Assembly: GCF_029213205.1 (NCBI RefSeq)
Contig: NZ_JARGNH010000008.1
Location: 66,046-130,045, forward strand
Length of the DNA stretch: 64,000 nucleotides
DNA from: Pseudooceanicola sp.
Lineage (GTDB): Bacteria; Pseudomonadota; Alphaproteobacteria; Rhodobacterales; Rhodobacteraceae
Direction of reading: 5' to 3'
Under the pieces are notes generated by a model, which searched no databases, was not told the DNA's origin, and was given only the letters and a program-made list of their open reading frames with translations. Below are positions 9,223-17,707 of the stretch, piece by piece. A program made the position numbers and the translations under genes. How positions within the stretch are numbered: position 1 is the stretch's first letter; each line of letters opens with the position of its first letter.

Positions 9223-10118
9223 CCGCGATCGCCACCTTCCTGGGGTTGGCGCTGCTGGCGCTGGTGCTCTGGCAGTATCAATCCACCGCCCTGCTCTGGG
9301 CGATTGAGCGGCAGCGCGGGTTTCAGACCGCGATGGCCGGGCATCTGCGCGATTTGCAGGCGGGCGAGCCGCGGGCGCTGTGGGCCTTCTGCCTGGTCTG
9401 CGCGGGCTATGGCTTTGCCCATGCCCTCGGCCCCGGCCATGGCAAGCTGGTGATTGGCGGCGCCGGCCTGGCGACGGGCGCCACGGCGGGCCGGTTGGCC
9501 GGGCTGGCCATTGTCGCGAGCCTGGCCCAGGCCGGGGTGGCAATCGCGCTGGTCTATGGCGGCTTTGCGCTGTTCGGGGTCAACGGCAAACAGGCCCGGA
9601 CCATGGCCGAGACCTGGATGTCGCCGGCCAGCGCCGCGCTGATCGGCGTGATCGGGGTGATCCTGATCTATCGCGGATGGCGGCAATGGCGACGACTTGG
9701 CGCAGCCCGGCACGCGCCCCATGGGCACCACCATGGGCATCCGCACGCGCATTCGGATCATGATCATGGCCACTGCCACCATGCCCATGGTCCCGACCTC
9801 GACCAGGTGGTGGCGCTGCGCAGTTGGCGCGACGCCCTGGCATTAATCGGGGCAATTGCGATCCGCCCCTGCACCGGAGCGATTTTCGTGCTGGCGATTG
9901 CCTGGCCGCTGGGCATTGCCCTGGCCGGGGCGGCCGGGGTGCTGGCGATGGGGCTGGGCACCGCCGCCTTTACCGCGCTGGTGGCCATCGCCGGGGTAAC
10001 CCTGCGCCAGAGCGCGGTGCTGGCGATCCCGGGTTGGGCCGGGCCGACCCTGATTGCACTGCAAATCCTTGCCGGGGCGGCGGTGGTCTGGTTCAGCGCC
10101 CTCGCCCTGCTGCGCTGA
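9213..10118 (+). CDS. NicO/RcnA-family nickel/cobalt transporter
   Basis: An inner-membrane protein of 301 residues with about six hydrophobic segments. It carries the signature HALGPGHGK in an early transmembrane region and a His-rich cytoplasmic loop at about 165-195 (HGHHHGHPHAHSDHDHGH). This arrangement matches RcnA-like Ni2+/Co2+ exporters. The direction of transport cannot be read from the sequence. It is coupled to DUF1007 and is the last gene of the pair; the hairpin at 10141-10160 could end the transcript. Confidence 0.9.
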   Translation: MRLAAIATFLGLALLALVLWQYQSTALLWAIERQRGFQTAMAGHLRDLQAGEPRALWAFCLVCAGYGFAHALGPGHGKLVIGGAGLATGATAGRLAGLAIVASLAQAGVAIALVYGGFALFGVNGKQARTMAETWMSPASAALIGVIGVILIYRGWRQWRRLGAARHAPHGHHHGHPHAHSDHDHGHCHHAHGPDLDQVVALRSWRDALALIGAIAIRPCTGAIFVLAIAWPLGIALAGAAGVLAMGLGTAAFTALVAIAGVTLRQSAVLAIPGWAGPTLIALQILAGAAVVWFSALALLR

Positions 10119-10140
10119 GACCTTAGCAGGTTGCTGAACG

Positions 10141-10160
10141 AGCCCTGCCTCGACAGGGCT
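10141..10160 (+). terminator. Hairpin after nicO
   Basis: Stem AGCCCTG / CAGGGCT with loop CCTCGA. Only two T residues follow, so it is a weak intrinsic terminator. It may instead belong to the left end of the IS remnant that starts here. Confidence 0.4.
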
Positions 10161-10204
10161 TTGAGAACATGATCACCCTTTGGGCCGCAGCGACGGGGGG
10201 GAGG

Positions 10205-10390
10205 ATGCGCGGGACGGACGAGACGAGTGGGTCGCGGTTCAGCTACGTTGATCTGGAGGAGCGCAGCCCGGCTCGGCAGCCACTGCGCGAACTCCGACAG
10301 GTCGTGAATGACGTGCTCGCCCGTCTCGATGCCGACTTCGAGGCGCTTTACACCGATTTCGGCGCCCTTCGATTCCGCCGGAACGCTTGA
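10205..10390 (+). pseudogene. IS5-family transposase, N-terminal fragment
   Basis: 61 residues beginning MRGTDETSGSRFSYVDLEER. This resembles the conserved beginning of IS5-type transposases (a dimer of the form MRG-D--SG-LFSYVDLE). It stops at a TGA at 10388-10390 and lacks the catalytic DDE region. A full transposase would have about 350 residues. Confidence 0.75.
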
Positions 10391-10558
10391 TCCGGGTGCA
10401 GCCCCGAAAGAAGCGCGAGGACGCGTTCGGATGGGCGAAAACCGTCGGCGGCATGGCTCGGACCATGGATCGCGGCGGCGAACGGGTCCGGTCGCGGTTC
10501 ACTCTGAACCATGGTCGCCAACCACCTCGCCAGGCCACCCCGGTTGCGTGCCGCATGA
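10391..10558 (+). pseudogene. IS5-family transposase, C-terminal fragment, frameshifted
   Basis: The reading EDAFGWAKTVGGMARTMDRG followed by RVRSRFTLN matches the C-terminal region of the same transposase type. A frameshift near 10510 moves the natural C-terminus MVANHLARPPRLRAA into another frame, ending at TGA 10556-10558. About 250 codons between this and the N-terminal piece are missing. Confidence 0.7.
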
Positions 10559-10644
10559 CGCGGAGAGACGGCCCACGGGGCATATGTCGAGCCGCGGGCA
10601 TCGCGATCAGGAGAAACAGCCCTGATGCGGGGACAGCCTTCCTG

Positions 10645-10956
10645 ATAAGGGAAGTTTCGGCACCCTGTTCGGCCAGCCGGGGCAAGAAATCAGCCAGCTC
10701 AGGCTGTGCGATATCGGGGCGGTGGTCTCTGGTCTGCCAATGCCAGGGCATGCGCAATTGCAGCGCGAGATCCTGTCCAACGCCTTTGCCGGTGCTGGCG
10801 CCGGGCGCGCCGTTCATCCAGTTCACCCATGCCGCCCATCGCCCGGTTTCTGACCGGTTGCAAGCCGCGCTCGGCATCCGCGCAACCAGGCGCGGCTTGA
10901 TCTGGACCAAGCTGCCACCGGCCCGCGTATTCGAATTCCGCGCCCTGCCACATTGA
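10645..10956 (+). pseudogene. Degenerate phospholipid N-methyltransferase-like gene (3' end)
   Basis: One frame reads LRLCDIGAVVSGLPM and continues to ILSNAFA. After a one-base shift near 10790 the next frame reads PVLAPGAPFIQFTHAA and then [18 protein letters not shown], ending at TGA 10954-10956. The order SSLP-like motif, PG-FIQFT, LPPA-V is that of PmtA-type phosphatidylethanolamine methyltransferases. The N-terminal SAM-binding half is missing and the IS remnant sits exactly upstream, so IS-linked deletion is a likely cause. Confidence 0.5.
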
Positions 10957-10980
10957 ACTTCGCCCGAGATGCGCTAAGAA
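10953..10980 (+). promoter_or_regulatory. Candidate fumC promoter
   Basis: -35 TTGAAC (10953-10958), 16-base spacer, -10 TAAGAA (10975-10980). It lies about 30 bases before the fumC ATG, whose ribosome site is GGAGAG. Confidence 0.4.
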
Positions 10981-11008
10981 CTCAGCGACTTCGCATGGAG
11001 AGCTGACA

Positions 11009-12403
11009 ATGACCGACATCCGCACCGAGACCGACAGTTTCGGCCCCCTGGACGTGCCCGCCGACAAATATTGGGGGGCGCAGACGCAGCGCTCCATCAT
11101 GAATTTCCCGATCGGCTGGGAAAGACAGCCGGTGCCGATCATCCGGGCGCTGGGTGTGGTCAAGAAGGCCTGCGCCCAAGCCAACCTGAGCCTTGGCACC
11201 ATCGACACCCAAATCGGTGAAACCATCGTCGCCGCCGCCACCGAGGTGATCGACGGCAAGTTCGACGACAATTTCCCGCTGGTGGTCTGGCAGACAGGCT
11301 CTGGCACCCAGTCGAACATGAACGCCAATGAGGTGATCAGCAACCGCGCCATCGAGATGCTGGGCGGCGAGATGGGGTCCAAGAAACCTGTGCATCCCAA
11401 CGACCACTGCAACATGGGCCAATCCTCGAACGACACCTTCCCGACGGCGATGCATGTCGCCATCGGCATGCAGGCCCGTGACGTGCTGTTGCCGGGGCTG
11501 GAAAAGCTGGCCGCCGCGCTGGAGGCCAAGCAGGAAGAGTTCAAACATATCATCAAGATCGGGCGCACCCACACCCAGGACGCCACGCCGCTGACCCTGG
11601 GCCAGGAATTCTCCGGCTACGCCCATCAGGTCCGCAAGGGGATCGAACGGGTCAAGGCCTGCCTGCCCGACATCTATGAGCTGGCCCAGGGTGGCACCGC
11701 CGTCGGCACCGGTCTGAACACCCAGACCGGCTGGAGCGAATTGGTCGCCGCCAATATGGCCGAGATCACCGGCCTGCCCTTTGTCACCGCGCCCAACAAG
11801 TTCGAGGCGTTGGCGGCGCATGATGCCATGGTGATGTTCTCGGGCGCGCTGAAGACCGTCGCCGCCAGCCTGTTCAAGATCGCCAATGACATCCGTCTGC
11901 TCGGTTCTGGTCCACGCTCCGGGCTGGGCGAGCTGATCCTCCCGGAGAATGAGCCCGGGTCCTCGATCATGCCGGGCAAGGTCAACCCGACCCAGGCCGA
12001 GGCGCTGACCATGGTCTGCATCCATGTGATGGGCAATGACGCCGCCATCGGCATGGCCGGGTCACAGGGCCATTTCGAACTGAACGTCTACAACCCGATG
12101 ATGAGCTACAACCTGCTGCAATCCATGCAACTTCTCGGTGATTCCGCCGGGGCCTTTACCGACAACATGGTGGTCGGTATTCAGGCCAATGAGGCGCGGA
12201 TCGACAAGCTGATGAAGGAAAGCCTGATGCTGGTGACGGCGCTGGCCCCGACCATCGGCTATGACAATGCCACCAAGGTTGCCAAAACCGCGCATAAGAA
12301 CGGCACCACCCTGAAGGAAGAGGCGATTGCCCTTGGCCTGGTCGATGCCGAGACCTTTGACCGCGTGGTGCGCCCCGAAGACATGATCGGACCGAAAGGA
12401 TAA
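11009..12403 (+). CDS. fumC: Fumarate hydratase class II
   Basis: Reversible hydration of fumarate to L-malate in the TCA cycle; an iron-independent, cytoplasmic homotetramer. 464 residues, normal length. Motifs: [12 protein letters not shown], the family signature [13 protein letters not shown], and [12 protein letters not shown]. It is intact although decayed genes flank it on both sides. Confidence 0.97.
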   Translation: MTDIRTETDSFGPLDVPADKYWGAQTQRSIMNFPIGWERQPVPIIRALGVVKKACAQANLSLGTIDTQIGETIVAAATEVIDGKFDDNFPLVVWQTGSGTQSNMNANEVISNRAIEMLGGEMGSKKPVHPNDHCNMGQSSNDTFPTAMHVAIGMQARDVLLPGLEKLAAALEAKQEEFKHIIKIGRTHTQDATPLTLGQEFSGYAHQVRKGIERVKACLPDIYELAQGGTAVGTGLNTQTGWSELVAANMAEITGLPFVTAPNKFEALAAHDAMVMFSGALKTVAASLFKIANDIRLLGSGPRSGLGELILPENEPGSSIMPGKVNPTQAEALTMVCIHVMGNDAAIGMAGSQGHFELNVYNPMMSYNLLQSMQLLGDSAGAFTDNMVVGIQANEARIDKLMKESLMLVTALAPTIGYDNATKVAKTAHKNGTTLKEEAIALGLVDAETFDRVVRPEDMIGPKG

Positions 12404-12404
12404 C

Positions 12405-12584
12405 ACCATCGCCCGGCCGCTGACCTTCTGGTTCGACTTCGCCTCGCCCGATTCCGACCTCTCGGCGATTTGCATCGCCGACGAGGCGGCGGGCGCCAGG
12501 GTGAATTTGCGCGGGCGGCCGTTCCTGCATGGCCCGGCGTTGGCGGCGCCGGGCTGGGCGCGGCATGCGGCAGACCCGGAATGA
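12405..12584 (+). pseudogene. 2-hydroxychromene-2-carboxylate isomerase-like fragment
   Basis: Directly behind the fumC stop, the frame reads RPLTFWFDFASPDSDLSAI and then GRPFLHGPALAAPGWARHA before a TGA at 12582-12584. The FWFDFASP-S-L and RPFL-GP-----GW spacing resembles the N-terminus of DsbA-like isomerases. No start codon is apparent, and the remaining two thirds of the protein is absent. Confidence 0.5.
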
Positions 12585-12760
12585 ACACCCCTCCGATCAA
12601 TCTGTCGAAAATCCGCAAAGCCAAGGCGCGCGCCGAGAAAAAGGCGCGCGGCGATGAAAACGCGACAAAGTTCGGCCAGAGCAAAGTGGACAAGGCGCGG
12701 GACAAGGCCCGCAACGCCAAGGCCAGGCGCGATCTCGACGGCCACAAGCGCGAGCCATGA
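12581..12760 (+). CDS. DUF4169 family protein
   Basis: A 59-residue, highly charged, Lys/Arg/Ala-rich protein beginning MNTPPINLSKIRKAKARAEK. Composition and pattern (NL-K-RK---RAEK, then KFG--K, then KAR-DLD-H--EP) match the small DUF4169 family of alphaproteobacteria. Function unknown. Its stop overlaps the next start (ATGA), so the two genes are translationally coupled. Confidence 0.75.
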   Translation: MNTPPINLSKIRKAKARAEKKARGDENATKFGQSKVDKARDKARNAKARRDLDGHKREP

Positions 12761-12969
12761 GCGCGCCGATCAAACGTTCGCTGACGCTGCACGGGCACCG
12801 CACTTCGGTCTCGCTCGAAGATGAATTCTGGCAGGCGTTCCGCGAAATCGCCGAGACCGAAGCCAAGGGGCTCAATGCCCTGGCCGCCGAAATCGACGCC
12901 GCCCGCGACCTCGACACCGGGCTGGCCACCGCGATCCGGCTGTTCGTATTGCGCCATTACCGGCGTTAG
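12757..12969 (+). CDS. Ribbon-helix-helix domain protein
   Basis: 70 residues. An N-terminal strand KRSLTLHGHRTSVSLEDEFW is followed by two helices, the layout of the RHH_4-type DNA-binding family found with DUF4169 in Rhodobacterales. It may act as a small regulator; the target is unknown. Confidence 0.72.
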   Translation: MSAPIKRSLTLHGHRTSVSLEDEFWQAFREIAETEAKGLNALAAEIDAARDLDTGLATAIRLFVLRHYRR

Positions 12970-13004
12970 GATTCGGTTTGCCGAAACGACCCTATCCTGC
13001 GGCC

Positions 13005-13232
13005 ATGTCTGATTTTCCGATGATTGCCACCGAACGCTGGCTCAACCAGGTCTTTGCCGCCAAGGCGGCGCGGAATGGTGGCGTGGTGCGACGCAATCTG
13101 CGGGACGTCGAACGCGAGGTCGGCCTCGACTGGTTTCGCCATGAAATCCGCCGCCGCGGATTTCATGCTGTGGAAAATGCCGGTCAGATCGTGGTGTTCT
13201 GCAACAATGCGCCGGTCCGGGTGCTGTGCTGA
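13005..13232 (+). CDS. Small conserved hypothetical protein
   Basis: 75 residues beginning MSDFPMIATERWLNQVFAAK and ending IVVFCNNAPVRVLC. From memory, relatives occur in Rhodobacterales and are sometimes labelled as phosphoribosylanthranilate isomerase, but the protein is far too short for that enzyme. A basic middle (VRRNLRDVEREVG) and a Cys-containing C-terminus are all that can be described. It is the last gene of the small-gene cluster after fumC. Confidence 0.6.
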   Translation: MSDFPMIATERWLNQVFAAKAARNGGVVRRNLRDVEREVGLDWFRHEIRRRGFHAVENAGQIVVFCNNAPVRVLC

Positions 13233-13368
13233 AAAATCTTGGCCAAGATTTTTGCCACCCGCCGATTTGCGAACCTTTTGCGAACCTTCGGGAGGCGAAA
13301 AGTTTTCACGAAAACTTTTTCAAAGACTTTTCGCGAAAAGTCTTCCCAAACCCGATTTCGGCAATCGG
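13232..13368. repeat. Cluster of four palindromes between a small gene and the DEAD-box gene
   Basis: (1) 13232-13253, perfect 22-bp palindrome with half-site AAAAATCTTGG. (2) 13298-13319, AAAAGTTTTC / GAAAACTTTT, spacer AC. (3) 13323-13344, perfect 22-bp palindrome with half-site AAGACTTTTCG. (4) 13352-13368, CCGATT / AATCGG with a 5-base loop. The first could end the upstream transcript on both strands. The AT-rich arms contrast with the GC-rich surroundings. Confidence 0.8.
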
Positions 13369-13369
13369 A

Positions 13370-13398
13370 TTGACGCTTTGCGGCCATTGGGTTACATG
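13370..13398 (+). promoter_or_regulatory. Candidate promoter of the DEAD-box helicase gene
   Basis: -35 TTGACG (13370-13375), 17-base spacer, weak -10 TACATG (13393-13398). The resulting leader of about 90 bases carries a hairpin TGTCCGT / ACGGACA (13471-13489) just before the ATG. Confidence 0.35.
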
Positions 13399-13492
13399 AC
13401 CTTCAAGGATCGAGTTGCGCAAATGACGCAGGGCCATACGGGCCTGATCCTGGACGCGACGGGCCTGAAATGTCCGTCTATCACGGACACAC

Positions 13493-15010
13493 ATGACAAC
13501 TTTTTCAGATCTCGAACTGGACCCCAAAGTCCTGAAAGCCATCGCCGAAGCCGGGTATGAAACCCCGACCCCCATTCAAGCCGGCGCCATACCGCCCGCC
13601 CTCCAGGGCAAGGACGTGTTGGGCATTGCCCAGACCGGCACCGGCAAGACCGCCAGCTTTGTGCTGCCGATGATCACCATGCTGGCCAAGGGCCGCGCCC
13701 GGGCGCGGATGCCACGCTCGCTGGTGCTCTGCCCGACGCGGGAACTCGCCGCGCAGGTGGCTGAGAATTTCGACACCTATGCCAAGCATGTCAAATTGAC
13801 CAAGGCGCTGCTGATCGGCGGCGTCTCGTTCAAGGAACAGGACATGCTGATCGACCGCGGCGTCGATGTGCTGATCGCCACGCCGGGCCGCCTGCTGGAT
13901 CATTTCGAACGCGGTAAACTGCTGCTGACCGGGGTGCAGGTCATGGTGGTGGACGAGGCCGACCGGATGCTCGACATGGGCTTCATCCCGGATATCGAGC
14001 GGATCTTCTCGCTCACCCCGTTCACCCGGCAAACCCTGTTCTTCTCGGCCACCATGGCGCCCGAGATCGAGCGGATCACCAACACCTTCCTCTCAGCCCC
14101 GGCGCGGATCGAGGTCGCGCGTCAGGCCACCACCGGCGAGAATATCGAACAGGGTGTTGTCATGTTCCGCTATTCCCGCAAGGAGCAGGAAGGCAGCGAA
14201 AAACGCGCCCTGCTGCGCGATATCATTCAGGACGAAGGCGACGGGCTGACCAACGCCATCATCTTTTGCAACCGCAAGATGGATGTCGATATCGTCGCCA
14301 AATCGCTGAAGAAATACGGCATGGACGCGGCGCCGATCCATGGCGATCTGGAACAATCGCAGCGGATGCGGACGCTGGATGCCTTCCGTGACGGCCAGCT
14401 CAAACTTCTGGTCGCCTCGGATGTCGCCGCGCGCGGGCTCGACGTGCCTGCGGTCAGCCATGTGCTGAATTACGACGTGCCCAGCCATGCCGAAGATTAC
14501 GTTCACCGGATCGGTCGCACCGGCCGCGCCGGGCGCAAGGGCAAAGCGATCATGATCTGCTCGGGTCGCGACGAGAAAAACCTCGCCGCCATCGAAAAGC
14601 TGGTCGCCAATACGATTCCGCGGATCGACCTGCCGGGCGGCACCCGCGCCCCGGCCGAAACGCCTGTGACCAGCGCACCCGATGCCGCGACGCCTGAAAC
14701 CACCGAAGGCAAACCGCGCAGCAGCCGGACACGCAGCCGCAGCCGCAGCCGGTCTGACACGCCCAAGGCACCGGTGCCTGCCGCTGTCAGCGCCGATCCG
14801 ATCGCCCCCGAGGCCGTCACGGCAGATGCGCCGCAACCGGCACCGCAGCCGGAGCCGGTGGAGGCTGCCAAGGCGCCCGAGCGCTCACAGTCGCGCCGCG
14901 GTTCTTCCAGCCGGGGTCAATCCCGGGGCTCCTCGGATCGGAACCATGTCCAGGGGATGGGCGATCACCTGCCCAGCTTCATCGCACTGAGCTTTGAAGA
15001 GCGCAAATAG
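13493..15010 (+). CDS. DEAD-box ATP-dependent RNA helicase (RhlE-like)
   Basis: 505 residues. The helicase core has motif I AQTGTGKT, Ia PTRELA, motif II DEAD, motif III SAT and motif VI HRIGRTGRAGR. A low-complexity tail of about 125 residues follows, with an Arg-Ser stretch RSSRTRSRSRSRS and an Ala/Pro/Glu-rich part, likely a disordered RNA-binding tail. Such helicases act in ribosome assembly, RNA decay and cold adaptation. RNase J is encoded opposite and downstream. Confidence 0.93.
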   Translation: MTTFSDLELDPKVLKAIAEAGYETPTPIQAGAIPPALQGKDVLGIAQTGTGKTASFVLPMITMLAKGRARARMPRSLVLCPTRELAAQVAENFDTYAKHVKLTKALLIGGVSFKEQDMLIDRGVDVLIATPGRLLDHFERGKLLLTGVQVMVVDEADRMLDMGFIPDIERIFSLTPFTRQTLFFSATMAPEIERITNTFLSAPARIEVARQATTGENIEQGVVMFRYSRKEQEGSEKRALLRDIIQDEGDGLTNAIIFCNRKMDVDIVAKSLKKYGMDAAPIHGDLEQSQRMRTLDAFRDGQLKLLVASDVAARGLDVPAVSHVLNYDVPSHAEDYVHRIGRTGRAGRKGKAIMICSGRDEKNLAAIEKLVANTIPRIDLPGGTRAPAETPVTSAPDAATPETTEGKPRSSRTRSRSRSRSDTPKAPVPAAVSADPIAPEAVTADAPQPAPQPEPVEAAKAPERSQSRRGSSSRGQSRGSSDRNHVQGMGDHLPSFIALSFEERK

Positions 15011-15028
15011 GCCGTTGCACAATCGCGA

Positions 15029-15046
15029 CCTCAGCTTCGGCTGAGG
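15029..15046 (+). terminator. UUCG-capped hairpin after the DEAD-box gene
   Basis: Perfect 7-bp stem CCTCAGC / GCTGAGG closed by TTCG, 19 bases after the stop codon. There is no T-run, so termination would be Rho-assisted, or the hairpin may protect the 3' end. Confidence 0.5.
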
Positions 15047-15200
15047 CGCGGCGCGCGGCCATCTTGGCCACACCACTCGTTTGATACTGATGCTATTGCG
15101 CAGGGGCTTTGCCCGCATCCAGCCTGCTCTGCAATTGCAGTCGCGGGCGGTTTTCGCATGTCCTGCAGACCTCATCCTGCAGATCAGAGGGCCGCAGGCA

Positions 15201-15220
15201 GAGGGGCCAAACGGCCCCTC
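15201..15220 (-). terminator. Hairpin at the 3' end of rnj
   Basis: Stem GAGGGGCC / GGCCCCTC with loop AAAC, 8 bases past the rnj stop at the end of the long minus-strand unit. It lacks a clear T-run. Confidence 0.5.
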
Positions 15221-15227
15221 CCTTTGC

Positions 15228-16901
15228 TCAGGCCGACAGGCGGCTGACAACCACCGTGACTTCGGGCTTTTTGCCAATCTCGTCCTTGGTGGTCTGCCGC
15301 ACCACCCGACGCAAGGCGGTGTCCAGCTTTGCGTCATCCCGCAGGGTCTTGGCATCGGCGCGACCGAGGAATTGCGACAGGTCTTCCTCCAACACCTCCT
15401 GCAGCGCGGCATTGGAGCGCCCGGTCTCGGCCAGCCCACGAATGTCGCACCAAGGATCGCCCAATGGCGCGTCCTCTTCGTCGAGGATCACGGTCAGCGT
15501 GACATGGCCGTTCAGCGCCATCCGAATCCGGTCGCGCACGATCCCGTCCAGCGCACCGATCATCACCCTGCCATCTAGATAGCTGCGCCCGGTCTCGACA
15601 TAGCCGGCCACCGTCGGCCGGTTGCCCGAGAGATCCAGCATGGTGCCATTCACCGCCACGATCCCCGCCCGGCCCAGGCTTTCGGCCAACTTGGCATGCT
15701 CGCGCAGATGCCGGTGTTCGCCATGCATCGGAATCACCATCTGCGGGTCGATCAGATTGTGCATCATCTCGATATCCGGGCGGTTGGCATGGCCGGAAAC
15801 ATGGTAATGGCCATCGGCATCGTCGACCACATCGACCCCTTTTTCGGAAAAGGAATTGATGATCTGAATGACGCCCTTTTCATTGCCCGGGATGGTCTTT
15901 GAGGAAAACAGAAAGGTGTCTCCCTCTTTCAGCTCTAGCCCGAGAAACTTGCCGCGCGACAATTGCGCCGAGGCCGCTCGGCGTTCGCCTTGGCTGCCAG
16001 TGACGATCAACATCAGGTTTTCACGCGGGATCGATACGGCGTCTTCCGGCTGCACAACGGCAGGGAAATCGGTCAATACCCCGGTGGTGACCGAGGCCTC
16101 GACCATCCGCTTCATCGCCCGCCCCATCAGACAGACCGAGCGTCCGGCCCGCACCCCGGCCTCGGCCAGGGTGCGCACTCGGGCAACATTGGAGGCAAAG
16201 GTGGTGGCCACCATCATCCCGGGTGCAGAACTGACCAGTTTCTCGATCTCGGGCCCGACGCTGGCCTCGGAGCGGCCCTCGTTGCGGGAAAAGACATTGG
16301 TGCTGTCGCAGATCAGCGCCTTGACCCCGGGCTTGGCAATCGACGTCCACATATCGTCGTCAAACGGTTCGCCAACCAGCGGCGTCAGATCGCGTTTGAA
16401 ATCGCCGCTGTGAACCACCCGACCGTCCGGGTAATCAATCACCAGGGCCGAGCTTTCCGGGATCGAATGCGAGATCGGCGCGAAACCGACCTTGAATGGC
16501 CCGGCTTGCACCGTGGCCGGCCAGGGGCTGGCGACGCTCACAGCGTCTTCCTTGATGCCGTATTCCGCCATCTTGCCGCGGGCAATATTGGCGGTAAAGG
16601 CACGGGCGTGAATCTTTGGCATGCCAAGCGCCTCGTAGAGGTGGCCAACGGCACCGACGTGATCCTCATGCGCATGCGTGATGAACACCGCCTCGAGCCG
16701 GTTCAGCCGGGCCTTGAGCCAGCTGATATCGGCCATGATCAGATCGACTCCGGGGCTGCTCTCCATGTCAGGAAAGGTGACGCCGATGTCGACCAGGATC
16801 AATCGCTCCTTATCGGGGGCGCCGTAGCCGTAGACATAGGCGTTCATCCCGATTTCCCCGGCACCGCCGAGGGGGAGATAGATCAATCGTTCAGCGGTCA
16901 T
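15228..16901 (-). CDS. rnj: Ribonuclease J
   Basis: A metallo-beta-lactamase/beta-CASP ribonuclease of 557 residues that matures rRNA and degrades mRNA by 5'-exo and endo cleavage. The metal motif HAHEDHVG is at about 76-83. HSGDFK, SGHANRPD and MHGEHRH are the further metal and beta-CASP motifs. It overlaps coaX by 4 bases. It is the last gene of the unit that starts with nuoA, and internal promoters are likely. Confidence 0.94.
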   Translation of the reverse strand: MTAERLIYLPLGGAGEIGMNAYVYGYGAPDKERLILVDIGVTFPDMESSPGVDLIMADISWLKARLNRLEAVFITHAHEDHVGAVGHLYEALGMPKIHARAFTANIARGKMAEYGIKEDAVSVASPWPATVQAGPFKVGFAPISHSIPESSALVIDYPDGRVVHSGDFKRDLTPLVGEPFDDDMWTSIAKPGVKALICDSTNVFSRNEGRSEASVGPEIEKLVSSAPGMMVATTFASNVARVRTLAEAGVRAGRSVCLMGRAMKRMVEASVTTGVLTDFPAVVQPEDAVSIPRENLMLIVTGSQGERRAASAQLSRGKFLGLELKEGDTFLFSSKTIPGNEKGVIQIINSFSEKGVDVVDDADGHYHVSGHANRPDIEMMHNLIDPQMVIPMHGEHRHLREHAKLAESLGRAGIVAVNGTMLDLSGNRPTVAGYVETGRSYLDGRVMIGALDGIVRDRIRMALNGHVTLTVILDEEDAPLGDPWCDIRGLAETGRSNAALQEVLEEDLSQFLGRADAKTLRDDAKLDTALRRVVRQTTKDEIGKKPEVTVVVSRLSA

Positions 16902-17677
16902 ATGTTACCCTGTGCTTTGTTATAGTCATGAATGACCCGCAAACCGTGGATCGTCAGGAATTCGTCAAATTCGTCATACAGCGCGTCGCCCTGTTGGAAC
17001 AGGGGCGCCAGCCCGCCGGTGGCAATGATCCGCATCGGACGGTCATATTCGGCCAGTATCCGGTCGCAAATTTCGCGCACCAGCCCGACATAGCCCCAGA
17101 ATACCCCGGATTGCATGCAGGCGACAGTGTTGGTGCCGATCACTTTTAGCGGCTTGGTGACATCGACATGCGGCAGGGCGGCGGCCATTTCATGCAGGGC
17201 TTGCAGGCTCAGGTTCACCCCGGGGGCAATCACCCCGCCGACATAGGAGCCATCTTCGGCCACCACGTCAAAGGTGGTGGCGGTGCCGAAATCGACGACG
17301 ATCAGGTCGCCGCCATACCGGTCAAAGGCCCCGGCGGCGTTAACCAGGCGATCCGGCCCGACCTGGGTGCCCCCATCGACGCGCGGCCCGATCGGCAACA
17401 GGCATTCCGGCTTGCCCACCACCAGCGGACGACAGTTGAAATAGCGATCCGACAGGATCCGCAGGTTGAACACCACCCGCGGCACCGTGGTCGAGATGAT
17501 CACCGCGTGGATATCCATCGGGATCTTGTGATGCGCCAGCAGGGTGGACAGCCAGACGTAATATTGATCCGCCGTGCGCTGATGCTCGGTCGAGGTGCGC
17601 AACGTGCACAGGAATTGCGTCCCGTCCCAGACCGAGAACACGGTGTTGGTATTGCCGCAATCAATGGCGAGAAGCAT
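16898..17677 (-). CDS. coaX: Type III pantothenate kinase
   Basis: Phosphorylates pantothenate in the first step of CoA synthesis; a K+-dependent ASKHA-fold enzyme. It begins MLLAIDCGNTNTVFSVWDG with the phosphate motif DCGNTNT. I place the start at 17677 because AGGAGAGGGG lies directly upstream; an in-frame ATG at 17695 covers that ribosome site. 259 residues, normal length. Later motifs: VVDFGTATTFDVV and GGVIAPG. Confidence 0.95.
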   Translation of the reverse strand: MLLAIDCGNTNTVFSVWDGTQFLCTLRTSTEHQRTADQYYVWLSTLLAHHKIPMDIHAVIISTTVPRVVFNLRILSDRYFNCRPLVVGKPECLLPIGPRVDGGTQVGPDRLVNAAGAFDRYGGDLIVVDFGTATTFDVVAEDGSYVGGVIAPGVNLSLQALHEMAAALPHVDVTKPLKVIGTNTVACMQSGVFWGYVGLVREICDRILAEYDRPMRIIATGGLAPLFQQGDALYDEFDEFLTIHGLRVIHDYNKAQGNI

Positions 17678-17707
17678 CGCCCCTCTCCTCTTCATGGTTG
17701 TAAACGA

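Larger units (their letters stand above)
10125..10558 (+). mobile_element. Remnant of an IS5-family insertion sequence
   Basis: Two transposase fragments in the same direction are separated by a large internal deletion: an N-terminal piece at 10205-10390 and a C-terminal piece ending at 10558. GCAGGTTGCTGAACG at about 10126-10140 may be part of the left terminal repeat; no matching right end was found. The element cannot move on its own. Confidence 0.7.
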
